Source: VFMC01 sp044238435
GTDB taxonomy: Bacteria; Actinomycetota; Acidimicrobiia; Acidimicrobiales; Ilumatobacteraceae
Length of the DNA: 9,233 nt
Reading direction: 5' to 3'
Assembly: GCA_044238435.1 (NCBI GenBank)
Contig: JBIIDH010000121.1
Coordinates: 1-9,233 of the forward strand
Within the stretch, counting starts at the first letter, position 1; every line of letters starts with the position of its first letter. Position numbers and translations under genes: made by a program. Positions 1 through 6,475 of this stretch are shown here, in pieces. A model generated the notes under the pieces. It ran no database searches, was not told the DNA's origin, and saw nothing but the letters and a program-made list of their open reading frames with translations.

Positions 1-120
1 CGGCGCAACCGCATCCCTGGCCAGAAGTCGGAAGTCGTCGAACTGGTCGGTCTCTACTGGCACTTCGTCGACGTCGTGTGGATCATCATCTTCACGCTCG
101 TCTACCTGATCCCGTCGTGA
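1..120 (+). CDS. ctaE: Cytochrome c oxidase subunit III, C-terminal end (partial)
   Basis: The frame is open from base 1 and ends at TGA 118-120. The 39 visible residues finish with WHFVDVVWIIIFTLVYL, the last transmembrane helix typical of haem-copper oxidase subunit III. The motif combining Y-W-H-F-V-D with V-W is a family hallmark. Subunit III is an integral membrane protein that stabilises the proton-pumping aa3-type oxidase. The N-terminus lies outside the window. Directly downstream are a subunit IV gene and ctaG, which supports the call. Its stop codon overlaps a possible GTG start (117-119) of the next gene in a GTGA arrangement. Confidence 0.87.
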   Translation, partial: RRNRIPGQKSEVVELVGLYWHFVDVVWIIIFTLVYLIPS

Positions 121-134
121 GCGAGGCCACCGCC

Positions 135-476
135 ATGAGCACCACCACCGAACACGTCGAGCACGCCGAAGCCGAAGCACACGGCCACCACGACGAGCAC
201 TCCAGTCACAAGCCGACCAGCTACTACGTCAACGTGGCGCTCATCCTGGCCGCGCTCACTGCGCTCGAGACGTCGACCTACTGGATCGACTTCGGCCCGT
301 TCTTCATGCCGGCGTTGCTCATCATGATGGCCATCAAGTTCGTCATGGTCGTGTCGTTGTTCATGCACCTGAAGTTCGACAACAAGATCTTCAGCTGGCT
401 GTTCTACTCGGGCCTGATCCTCGCGGTACTCGTGTACTGCGCGTTCCTCGCCTGCTTCCAGTTCTTCTCGAGCTGA
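135..476 (+). CDS. Cytochrome c oxidase subunit IV family protein (small membrane subunit)
   Basis: This 113-residue protein is probably a small accessory subunit of the aa3-type terminal oxidase. It has a His/Glu-rich soluble N-terminus (about residues 6-26, with seven histidines), then three predicted membrane helices (about 30-47, 55-77 and 86-110). Between helices 2 and 3 lies the family signature FMHLKFDNK (residues 76-84), typical of the bacterial COX4 family. The gene sits between subunit III and ctaG. I chose ATG 135 because GAGG (123-126) lies 8 bases upstream. GTG 117 is a real alternative: it adds six residues and overlaps the ctaE stop as GTGA, the coupling style used elsewhere in this window. 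The His-rich tail could bind metal, but that is speculation. Confidence 0.88.
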   Translation: MSTTTEHVEHAEAEAHGHHDEHSSHKPTSYYVNVALILAALTALETSTYWIDFGPFFMPALLIMMAIKFVMVVSLFMHLKFDNKIFSWLFYSGLILAVLVYCAFLACFQFFSS

Positions 477-482
477 TCCCCC

Positions 483-487
483 GGAGG
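483..487 (+). promoter_or_regulatory. Shine-Dalgarno sequence of ctaG
   Basis: GGAGG lies 6 bases before ATG 494 in the 17-base gap after the subunit IV stop. It is one of the few canonical ribosome binding sites in the window, and it fixes the ctaG start. Confidence 0.8.
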
Positions 488-493
488 GCGACC

Positions 494-1447
494 ATGTTCG
501 CCGACATCACCCCCTTTGCGAACCCGTGGCGGTTCCAGGCCCACCCCGAGGTGTGGCTCCTGGTCGTCTTCCTCGTGGGCGCGTACATCTACATGGCCCG
601 GGTCATCGGCCCGAAGGCCGTTCCCGCCGGCCAGCGCCCCGTGAGCCGGGGCCAGATCGCCTGCTTCGCCGGTGGCATGGCGCTGTTGTGGATCGGCGCC
701 GACTGGCCGGTGCACGACATCGGCGAGCAGTACCTCTACTCGGTGCACATGTTCCAGCACATGGTGTTCAGCTACTTCGTGCCGCCGCTGCTGTTGATGT
801 CGATCCCCGAATGGATGGCCCGCGCCCTGCTCGGAACCGGCCGCACCTGGCGTGTGGCGTCGTGGTTCGCCAAGCCCGTGGTGGCGGGTGTGCTGTTCAA
901 CCTCATCGTGATGGTCACGCACATCCCGATGATCGTGAACGCCTCCACCGAGAACGGACCGCTGCACTACGTGCTCCACCTCCTGGTGGTCACGCTGGCG
1001 CTGTTGATGTGGACGCCCGTGGTGGGCCCGATCCCCGAGTGGCAGATGGGTCCGGCCGGCAAGTGCATCTATCTGTTCCTGATGAGCGTCGTGCCCACCG
1101 TGCCCGCAGGCTGGCTCACGTTCGCCGAGGGCGTCGTGTACAAGCACTACAGCCAGCCGGTGCGGGTGTGGGGCATCAGCGTCACCGACGACCAGCAGTT
1201 GGCCGGCGCCATCATGAAGATCGGCGGTGCCGCCTTCTTGTGGTCGGTCACGATCTACCTGTTCTTCAAGAAGTTCGCCGCCGGGTTCGAGGGCGACAAC
1301 ACCTACGTGCGTCGTGGTCGGATCCCGTCGGCCGAGATCGTCGGCAACGACGACCATCCGCTCACCTTCGACCAGGTCACCGCGGCCTTCGACCGCAGCG
1401 ATCCGCCGCTAGTGGAAGCGGAAGAGACGCCGCGCGACCAGCGGTGA
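494..1447 (+). CDS. ctaG: CtaG-type cytochrome c oxidase assembly protein
   Basis: This is a 317-residue polytopic membrane protein of the caa3_CtaG family, implicated in maturation of the oxidase. It is not homologous to the Cox11-type copper chaperone that shares the name. About seven helices are visible (roughly 20-38, 54-71, 86-104, 128-148, 158-178, 190-208 and 240-259). Family features include the HMFQHMVF segment (85-92), several intramembrane histidines (H74, H85, H89, H143, H158, H162), and a P-E-W motif before the sixth helix. A soluble acidic tail follows residue 265. The start is fixed by GGAGG at 483-487. It ends the oxidase gene run, and its last 39 bases also encode, on the opposite strand, the C-terminus of the ABC permease. 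No terminator is visible at that junction. Confidence 0.9.
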   Translation: MFADITPFANPWRFQAHPEVWLLVVFLVGAYIYMARVIGPKAVPAGQRPVSRGQIACFAGGMALLWIGADWPVHDIGEQYLYSVHMFQHMVFSYFVPPLLLMSIPEWMARALLGTGRTWRVASWFAKPVVAGVLFNLIVMVTHIPMIVNASTENGPLHYVLHLLVVTLALLMWTPVVGPIPEWQMGPAGKCIYLFLMSVVPTVPAGWLTFAEGVVYKHYSQPVRVWGISVTDDQQLAGAIMKIGGAAFLWSVTIYLFFKKFAAGFEGDNTYVRRGRIPSAEIVGNDDHPLTFDQVTAAFDRSDPPLVEAEETPRDQR

Positions 1448-2134
1448 CACGACGGCCCACGCGGCCAGCACCAGCCACGACGTACCCGGTCGCTCGCCCA
1501 TCCCGGTGAGCGCGTCGCGCAGCACATCGGCCAGTGCGCCACTGGGCAGGCCGAGGGCGACGGAACGAAGCACCGACGGCAGCTTGTCGAACGGCACCAC
1601 CATGCCGCCCAGCAGCAACAGCACGAGGTACAGCCCGTTCTGCGCAGCAAGATTGATCTCGCCCCGCAGGCGACCCGCCATGGTGAGTCCGATCCCGGCG
1701 AACGCCACAGTGCCCACCAGCACCGCCGCCAACGCCACCGCCCAGTTCGGTGAATCGGGATTCCAGCCGAGCGCGTAGCTGACCGGCACCAGCACTGCGA
1801 ACTGCACCATCTCCACCACGACGACGGCCACGATCTTGGCGGCGATCAGACGACCGCGTCCGAGCGGTGTGGCGCCGAGGCGTTTCAGCACGAGGTAGGT
1901 GCGCTCGAAGCCGGTGGCGATGCCCAGGCTCACCATCGCCGTGCTCATCACGGCCAACGCGAGCACACCGGGGGCGAGGAAGTCGATGGGGTCGTCGGTG
2001 CCGGTGGGCAGCACGTCGACCAGGCTGAAGAACACCAGCAGCATCACCGGGATGCCCAGGGTGAGCAGCAACTGCTCGCCGTTGCGGGCCACCAGCTGCA
2101 GTTCGGCACGTACCTGGGTGAGCAGCCGGTTCAT
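1409..2134 (-). CDS. ABC-2 type transporter permease
   Basis: This 241-residue membrane subunit belongs to an ABC-2 (DrrB-like) exporter. Six hydrophobic segments are visible (about 22-38, 52-76, 97-122, 131-153, 164-182 and 218-235). The ERTYLVLKRLGATPL loop (77-91) is typical of this permease family and probably contacts the ATPase. Its ATG (2134-2132) overlaps the TGA of the ATPase gene (2133-2131) as ATGA, so translation is probably coupled and the subunits made together. The 3' end overlaps convergent ctaG by 39 bp. The substrate cannot be read from sequence. An ABC exporter of this type also sits close to oxidase and haem A genes in mycobacteria (the Rv1456c-Rv1458c area), so a respiratory link is possible but inferred. 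Confidence 0.92.
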   Translation of the reverse strand: MNRLLTQVRAELQLVARNGEQLLLTLGIPVMLLVFFSLVDVLPTGTDDPIDFLAPGVLALAVMSTAMVSLGIATGFERTYLVLKRLGATPLGRGRLIAAKIVAVVVVEMVQFAVLVPVSYALGWNPDSPNWAVALAAVLVGTVAFAGIGLTMAGRLRGEINLAAQNGLYLVLLLLGGMVVPFDKLPSVLRSVALGLPSGALADVLRDALTGMGERPGTSWLVLAAWAVVSPLVARRLFRFH

Positions 2135-3069
2135 GCGGCACCGCCCTGGTCGGCTGCGGCATCGGGCGCCGTGAGCCGACGGAAGACGTCTTCGAGGCGC
2201 TGGGCACCGGCGCGCACATCGTGCAGCGGATGACCGTGATCGCCCAACCAGCCGGCCAACTGCGCCATCAGCCGCGGATGTGGCGGTGCGTCGACCACGT
2301 ACTCGTCGGCACCCACCCGGCTGACGACGAACCCGATCGACGTGGCCATGGCCAGCAGGTCGATGTCGGGCGAACTGCGGAAGCGGATCTCGTCGTGGCC
2401 ACGGCGCAGTTCGTCGAGCGTGCCGTCGGCGATGACCTCGCCCTTGTCGAAGATGACCACCCGGTCGGCGAGACGCTCGGCCTCGTCGAGCTCGTGCGTG
2501 GCGAGCACCACGGCACACCCCTCGGCAGCGAGTGAGCGGATGATGGCGCGGATGGTGTCGCGCCCGTGCACGTCGACACCCGAGGTCGGCTCGTCGAGGA
2601 ACGCCACCTCGGGCTTGGCTGCCAGCGCCAGCGCCAGCGACAGACGCTGCTTCTCGCCACCGCTGAGCCGGCGGTAGGTGCTGCGCGCCCGGTCGGCGAG
2701 GCCCACCTGCTGCACGAGTGCGTCGGGGTCGACGCCACGGTCGTAGAGGCGGCAGTAGTGGCGCACCGTGTCGCGCACCCGGGCGCTGGGGTACGGCCCG
2801 CCGTCCTGCAGCATCACGCCCATGCGCTCGCTGAGGCGGGCCTGGTCGAGGGCCGGGTCGAGGCCGAGCACCCGCACCGTGCCGGTGGAGGCCCGACGGA
2901 AGCCTTCGCACACCTCGATGGTGCTGGTCTTGCCGGCACCATTCGGCCCCAGTACGGCGGTGACACTGCCGGCGGCCGCGGTGAACGACACGTCGCGCAC
3001 GGCGACCAGGTCGCCGTAGCGCACTCCGAGTCCTTCCACCACGACCACTGCGTCACCCTGCGTCGCCAC
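2131..3069 (-). CDS. ABC transporter ATP-binding protein
   Basis: This 312-residue ATPase powers the adjacent ABC-2 permease. All nucleotide-binding elements are present, numbered from GTG 3069: Walker A GPNGAGKT (41-48), Q-loop Q88, signature LSGGEKQ (135-141), Walker B VAFLDEP (155-161) with catalytic E160, D-loop (SGVD, 163-166), and switch histidine H192. A C-terminal domain of about 90 residues follows, as in the DrrA/CcmA-like subfamily. I chose GTG 3069 because a TAGGGT box (3082-3077) lies exactly 7 bases upstream, as in a leaderless transcript. GTG 3078 is in frame and adds three residues, but it would fall inside that box. The gene is divergent from the glycosyltransferase at 3184, with about 114 bp between them. 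Confidence 0.94.
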   Translation of the reverse strand: MATQGDAVVVVEGLGVRYGDLVAVRDVSFTAAAGSVTAVLGPNGAGKTSTIEVCEGFRRASTGTVRVLGLDPALDQARLSERMGVMLQDGGPYPSARVRDTVRHYCRLYDRGVDPDALVQQVGLADRARSTYRRLSGGEKQRLSLALALAAKPEVAFLDEPTSGVDVHGRDTIRAIIRSLAAEGCAVVLATHELDEAERLADRVVIFDKGEVIADGTLDELRRGHDEIRFRSSPDIDLLAMATSIGFVVSRVGADEYVVDAPPHPRLMAQLAGWLGDHGHPLHDVRAGAQRLEDVFRRLTAPDAAADQGGAA

Positions 3070-3076
3070 GTTGCGC

Positions 3077-3082
3077 ACCCTA
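3077..3082 (-). promoter_or_regulatory. Putative -10 box for the ABC operon (leaderless)
   Basis: On the minus strand TAGGGT is followed by 7 bases and then GTG 3069. It matches the TANNNT consensus, and the spacing puts the transcription start at or beside the start codon. No convincing -35 box is visible: TGGGAC lies 17 bases upstream. Confidence 0.5.
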
Positions 3083-3169
3083 ACGCCCCACCCCTCCGAG
3101 TCCCACCCGCGCCGAACGGGGGGCGAAGGGGATGCCCGGGGGAGCGCGCTCAAGCGCATCAGCAGAGCT

Positions 3170-3175
3170 GACGAT
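3170..3175 (+). promoter_or_regulatory. Weak putative -10 box for the glycosyltransferase gene
   Basis: GACGAT (NANNNT type) stands 8 bases before ATG 3184. No Shine-Dalgarno sequence precedes the start. The spacing repeats that of other unit-leading genes here, but the hexamer is a weak match. Confidence 0.28.
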
Positions 3176-3183
3176 GACAAGAC

Positions 3184-3882
3184 ATGCCCCGCTTCTCGAT
3201 CATCGTCACCGCGCAGGGCGCAGCGGACTACCTGCCCTACTGTCTCGACTCCATCGCCCGCGCCGCCCAGACCATCGTCGACATCGCCCCCGATGAAGTG
3301 TGCGAGACGATCGTTGCCGCCCATCGGTGCGACGACGCCACCCTCACCCTGGCCCACCTGATGGAAGCGAGGGTCGTCGAGCACGGCGATGGCCCCGTCT
3401 CCGCCACCCGCAATGCGGCCACCGCCACGTCGAGGGGTGAGTACGTCGTGCACGTCGACGCCGACTGCATGCTGCCGATCTGCGCCCTGTCCGACATCGA
3501 CCTGCATCTCGCCGACCCGTGGTGCGTCGGTGGTGGTGCGGGCTTCGTGCCCGAACGTCGATCGCTGGGCATCGGCCTCGCGGTCGGCGTGCGCCGGCTC
3601 GGAATGGCCGTCACCGGTCTGGGTGGCGCGCTGCACTGGTGCCGCCGCGACGACTTCGACGCGATCGAGGGGTTCAACGATCTTCTCCATGTCGGTGAGC
3701 AGAGCGACTTCGGACGCCGGCTGCGTGAACACGGCCGGCACTCGGGCCGCCGCTACACCAACCTCGTCGACACGCCGGTGGTGGTGTCGAGCCAGCGCTT
3801 CCATCGCTACGGCGACTGGCACCTGCTCGGCAGTCTCACCCGTCGGTCGACGGCGAACGGCCCGCTGTCGCCCGCCAACTGA
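3184..3882 (+). CDS. Family 2 glycosyltransferase-like protein
   Basis: This 232-residue protein has the GT-A nucleotide-sugar fold of family GT2. Visible elements are the N-terminal strand FSIIVTAQGAADYLPYCLDSI (4-24, partly shown by F4-S-I-I-V), the SATRNAA segment (73-79) before the metal/nucleotide site, and the DXD motif DAD (92-94) in VVHVDADCM. A late GEQSDFGRRLREHGR segment (171-185) resembles the acceptor-side ED-x-D-hydrophobic-x-RL-x-x-G region. No membrane segment is evident, so it is probably cytosolic. The usual first-site VDDGSTD is replaced by AAHRCDD (45-51), so donor binding may be unusual. Donor and acceptor are unknown. It is followed after 40 bp by serS, which has its own promoter-like box. 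Confidence 0.8.
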   Translation: MPRFSIIVTAQGAADYLPYCLDSIARAAQTIVDIAPDEVCETIVAAHRCDDATLTLAHLMEARVVEHGDGPVSATRNAATATSRGEYVVHVDADCMLPICALSDIDLHLADPWCVGGGAGFVPERRSLGIGLAVGVRRLGMAVTGLGGALHWCRRDDFDAIEGFNDLLHVGEQSDFGRRLREHGRHSGRRYTNLVDTPVVVSSQRFHRYGDWHLLGSLTRRSTANGPLSPAN

Positions 3883-3907
3883 ACCGGCCACCGAAGGTCG
3901 GCCGGAT

Positions 3908-3913
3908 TAGCCT
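3908..3913 (+). promoter_or_regulatory. Putative -10 box for serS-pdxH (near-leaderless)
   Basis: TAGCCT matches TANNNT and lies 9 bases before GTG 3923, with no Shine-Dalgarno between. Transcription would start about two bases before the start codon. No clear -35 box is seen. Confidence 0.45.
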
Positions 3914-3922
3914 GGCGGCACT

Positions 3923-5215
3923 GTGATCGACGTCCGCCTGCTCCGCACCCAACCCGACCTCGTCCGTGCTGCCCTGGCTCGACGCGGCAAGCCCGATCTG
4001 CTCGACCAGGTCGACCAGGCATCCCACCTCGACGAGCAGGCACGCGACATCGTCGCCCAGCGCGACGCGATCCGCGCCCAGGTGAACGAGTTGTCGAAGC
4101 AGGTGGGCGCCCTGCGTCGCGACGGGCGCACCGACGAGGCCGAGGCCCGGCAGGCCGAGAGCCGCGCACTCGGTGAGCGCGAGGGGTCGCTCGCCGCCGA
4201 GTACGACGCAGTGCAGGCTGCACTGCGCGAGGTGCTGCTGCGCATCCCCAACCTGCCGCACCCCGACGCGCCCGACGGTGCCGACGACCGCGAGAACCCG
4301 GTCGTGAAGGGTCCGGTGAACATGCCCGCTGCGTTCGACGAGCACCAGCGGGTTCCGCACTGGGACACAGCGGCGGCCCTGGGCATCCTCGACAACGAGC
4401 GCGCCACCAAGATCAGTGGGGCGATGTTCACCATGCAGCGCGGCCTCGGGGCCACACTCGCCCGCGCCCTGTGCCAGTACGCGCTCGACAGCAACGCCGA
4501 TGCGTTCGAGGAGGTGCGCCCGCCGTCGCTCGTCACCACGGCCACGCTCACCGCCACCGGCCAGCTACCCAAGTTCGCCGACGACGCCTATGCCATCGAG
4601 CGCGACGACCTGTGGTGCATCCCCACCGCCGAGGTGCCGCTCACCTCGCTGTACGCGGGTGAGGTGCTCGACGAGTCGGCGCTGCCGGTCCGTCTGATGG
4701 CCCACACCTCGTGCTACCGCCGCGAGGCCGGCTCGGCTGGCCGCGACACCAGGGGCATGCTGCGCGCCCACGAGTTCGACAAGGTCGAGATCCTGTCGGT
4801 GGCGACGCCCGAGCAGGGCCCGGCGATGCTGCTCGAGATCGTCGACCGGGCCGAGCGGCTCATCGCCGGGCTCGGCCTGCCGTACCGCATCATCGAGATC
4901 TGCACCGGCGACATGGGCCAGAGCCACCACCGCAGCTTCGACCTCGAGGTGTATGCGCCCGGGTGCGACAACTGGCTCGAGGTCAGTTCGTGCAGTTGGT
5001 TCAGCGACTACCAGGCGCGCCGCGCCGACATCCGCTACCGCAAGACGGGCGAGAAGGGCACGTTCGTGGCCAACACCCTCAACGGTTCGGCCCTTGCCGT
5101 GCCGCGTGTGTGGGCGGCCATCCTCGAGAACTACCGCCAGCCCGACGGCAGCGTGCTGGTGCCCGCAGCCCTGCACCCGTACATGCGCGGCCACCAGGTC
5201 ATCACACCGCGATGA
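3923..5215 (+). CDS. serS: Seryl-tRNA synthetase
   Basis: This cytosolic class II aminoacyl-tRNA synthetase of 430 residues, full bacterial length, charges tRNA-Ser with serine. The N-terminal helical arm that grips the tRNA (about residues 25-105) is rich in Arg, Glu and Ala. The catalytic domain carries TAEVPL (235-240), motif 2 with CYRREAGSAGRDTRG (264-278) and HEFDKVE (283-289), the EVSSCS serine-site segment (353-358), and motif 3 NTLNGSALAVPR (384-395). The usual SCSN is SCSW here (W359), followed by F-S-D-Y-QARR. The start is GTG 3923, giving the standard N-terminus M-I-D-V-R-L-L. Its TGA overlaps the pdxH ATG (ATGA), so the two are probably translationally coupled. Confidence 0.98.
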   Translation: MIDVRLLRTQPDLVRAALARRGKPDLLDQVDQASHLDEQARDIVAQRDAIRAQVNELSKQVGALRRDGRTDEAEARQAESRALGEREGSLAAEYDAVQAALREVLLRIPNLPHPDAPDGADDRENPVVKGPVNMPAAFDEHQRVPHWDTAAALGILDNERATKISGAMFTMQRGLGATLARALCQYALDSNADAFEEVRPPSLVTTATLTATGQLPKFADDAYAIERDDLWCIPTAEVPLTSLYAGEVLDESALPVRLMAHTSCYRREAGSAGRDTRGMLRAHEFDKVEILSVATPEQGPAMLLEIVDRAERLIAGLGLPYRIIEICTGDMGQSHHRSFDLEVYAPGCDNWLEVSSCSWFSDYQARRADIRYRKTGEKGTFVANTLNGSALAVPRVWAAILENYRQPDGSVLVPAALHPYMRGHQVITPR

Positions 5216-5850
5216 CACTGGCGTCGCGGCGCAAGGAGTACGAGACCGCGGGTCTCGACGCGGCCGACCTGGTGGCCGAGCCGATGGCGCAGTGGCACGT
5301 CTGGTTCGACCAGGCCACCGAGGCCGGCTGTGTGGAGCCGAACGCGTTCGTGCTGTCGACCGTGGGCGCCGACGGGTTCCCGCAGTCGCGCTACCTGCTG
5401 GCCCGGGGCGCCGACGAGCGTGGCTTTTCGTTCTTCACCAACTACGGCTCGGCCAAGGGCGACGAGATGGCGGCCCATCCGCAGGTGGCCATGCTGTTCA
5501 GTTGGTTGCAGTTGCATCGCCAGGTGCGGGTGACGGCAACGGTCGAGCGACTGTCGGCCGCAGAGAGCGATGAGTACTTCGCCTCGCGTCCGCGGTCGTC
5601 GCAGTTGGGCGCGTGGGCGTCGGCACAGTCGACCGTGCTGGCCGACCGGGCCGAACTCGAAGCCCGGGTGGCCGAGATGGAGGCCCGTTTCGCCCACCTC
5701 GAGCAGGTGCCCCGGCCCGAGTTCTGGGGTGGCTGGCTGGCGAGGGTGCACCAGTGGGAGTTCTGGCAGGGGCGCCCCAGCCGGTTGCACGACCGCCTGC
5801 GCTATCGCCACGACGGCGACGCCTGGGTGATCGAACGCCTCAGCCCCTGA
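5212..5850 (+). CDS. pdxH: Pyridoxamine/pyridoxine 5'-phosphate oxidase
   Basis: This 212-residue FMN enzyme oxidises pyridoxamine or pyridoxine 5'-phosphate to pyridoxal 5'-phosphate, the last step of B6 synthesis and salvage. Visible elements are the FMN/substrate segment RYLLARG...GFSFFTNYGSAKGDEM (60-86), QVRVTATVERL (104-114), the SRPRSSQLGAWASAQS stretch (125-140), and the C-terminal signature EFWQGR-x-x-RLHDRLRY (183-198) with W205 and RLSP at the end. Length and order match the family. The ATG at 5212-5214 overlaps the serS stop, with no Shine-Dalgarno sequence, so initiation is probably by ribosomes finishing serS. It converges on the gene ending at 5873 with only 22 bp between, and I see no terminator there. 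Confidence 0.97.
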   Translation: MTLASRRKEYETAGLDAADLVAEPMAQWHVWFDQATEAGCVEPNAFVLSTVGADGFPQSRYLLARGADERGFSFFTNYGSAKGDEMAAHPQVAMLFSWLQLHRQVRVTATVERLSAAESDEYFASRPRSSQLGAWASAQSTVLADRAELEARVAEMEARFAHLEQVPRPEFWGGWLARVHQWEFWQGRPSRLHDRLRYRHDGDAWVIERLSP

Positions 5851-5872
5851 CGCGATACCGCTGCGACTCGGG

Positions 5873-6475
5873 TCAGTGGGGCCAGGTGCGCACGGCGTGA
5901 ACCAGGCCGTCGACGAGGCGTTGGGCGTGCGGGGCGAGGCCCGGGCCCTCCCAGTCCCAGAACAGCGGCGTGGTGCCGCGCACCCGGGGCGGTAGTTCGA
6001 TCTGCACCCCGCGTCGTGCCGGCAGGTTCACCGGGTTGCGCGGATGCAGGCCGCGCAGTTCGGTGGGGATGCGTTCGAGGTCGGTGGCGATCTCGTAGGC
6101 GGGCAGGTGGGTACGCAGCGACTCGCCCACGTGATGGGCGAGCTCGCGGTTCTGCCCGCCCACGAGCACAGTGGTGAAGTAGCCCTGTCGTCCGAAGCCG
6201 TGCACGGTGATGACCGTGTGCACGTGGTCGACGAACGACTGCATTGCGGGCGAGTGCACCGGGTCGAACTTCGTCGACGGGATGTGGCGCTCCATGCCCT
6301 TTGGTTGGTGCACGCCGTAGTAGCTGGCGTCGGTGGCCTCGGCGGCGGCGCGGGCGATGATGTCGGTCATCTCCTCGAGCGCACCGCCGTGGTACGCCAT
6401 GAACCCGAACCGTCCACGCAGCTCGCACACCTCCTCCACCCCGTCGGTGGCGAGCAACTCGGCGAACGGGCTCAT
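5873..6475 (-). CDS. Poly-gamma-glutamate hydrolase family protein (PF05908-like)
   Basis: This 200-residue protein resembles the zinc-dependent gamma-PGA hydrolase (PghP) family, first described from phages that strip poly-gamma-glutamate capsules. Matching landmarks in order are HGG with following glutamates (29-35), YY-x-V (52-55), HIPSTKFDP (64-72), ITVHGFG (89-95), VLVGGQNR (103-110), GLHPRNPVNL (142-151), and VQIELPPRVR (157-166). H29, E34/E35, H92 and the late QIEL glutamate are the likely metal or catalytic residues. No signal peptide is seen, so it would act in the cytoplasm or on a substrate brought inside. Its ATG overlaps the ccdA stop as ATGA. No phage genes are nearby, and its real substrate here is unknown. 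Confidence 0.75.
   Translation of the reverse strand: MSPFAELLATDGVEEVCELRGRFGFMAYHGGALEEMTDIIARAAAEATDASYYGVHQPKGMERHIPSTKFDPVHSPAMQSFVDHVHTVITVHGFGRQGYFTTVLVGGQNRELAHHVGESLRTHLPAYEIATDLERIPTELRGLHPRNPVNLPARRGVQIELPPRVRGTTPLFWDWEGPGLAPHAQRLVDGLVHAVRTWPH

Noticed and set aside
404..1357. Long minus-strand open frame antisense to ctaG
   Set aside because: Its product is His/Arg/Asp-rich low-complexity sequence typical of the shadow of a high-GC gene, and ctaG on the plus strand is clearly real.
526..1509. Long plus-strand frame within ctaG
   Set aside because: It is Arg/Pro/Gly-rich and has no membrane segments or known motifs. It is a frame-shifted shadow of ctaG.
3141..3160. Short inverted repeat GCGCT-CA-AGCGC in the ABC/GT2 intergenic region
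   Set aside because: Five-base arms of GC-rich sequence are expected by chance here, and it aligns with no promoter element.
2131..3891. Very long minus-strand frame extending the ABC ATPase upstream to about 3891
   Set aside because: The upstream part is antisense to the GT2-like gene, resembles no protein I know, and crosses the divergent promoter region. The ATPase fold begins just after GTG 3069.
5851..5872. Possible bidirectional terminator between pdxH and the hydrolase gene
   Set aside because: Only a 5-bp CTGAC/GTCAG pairing across the gap is visible, with no T-tract on either strand.
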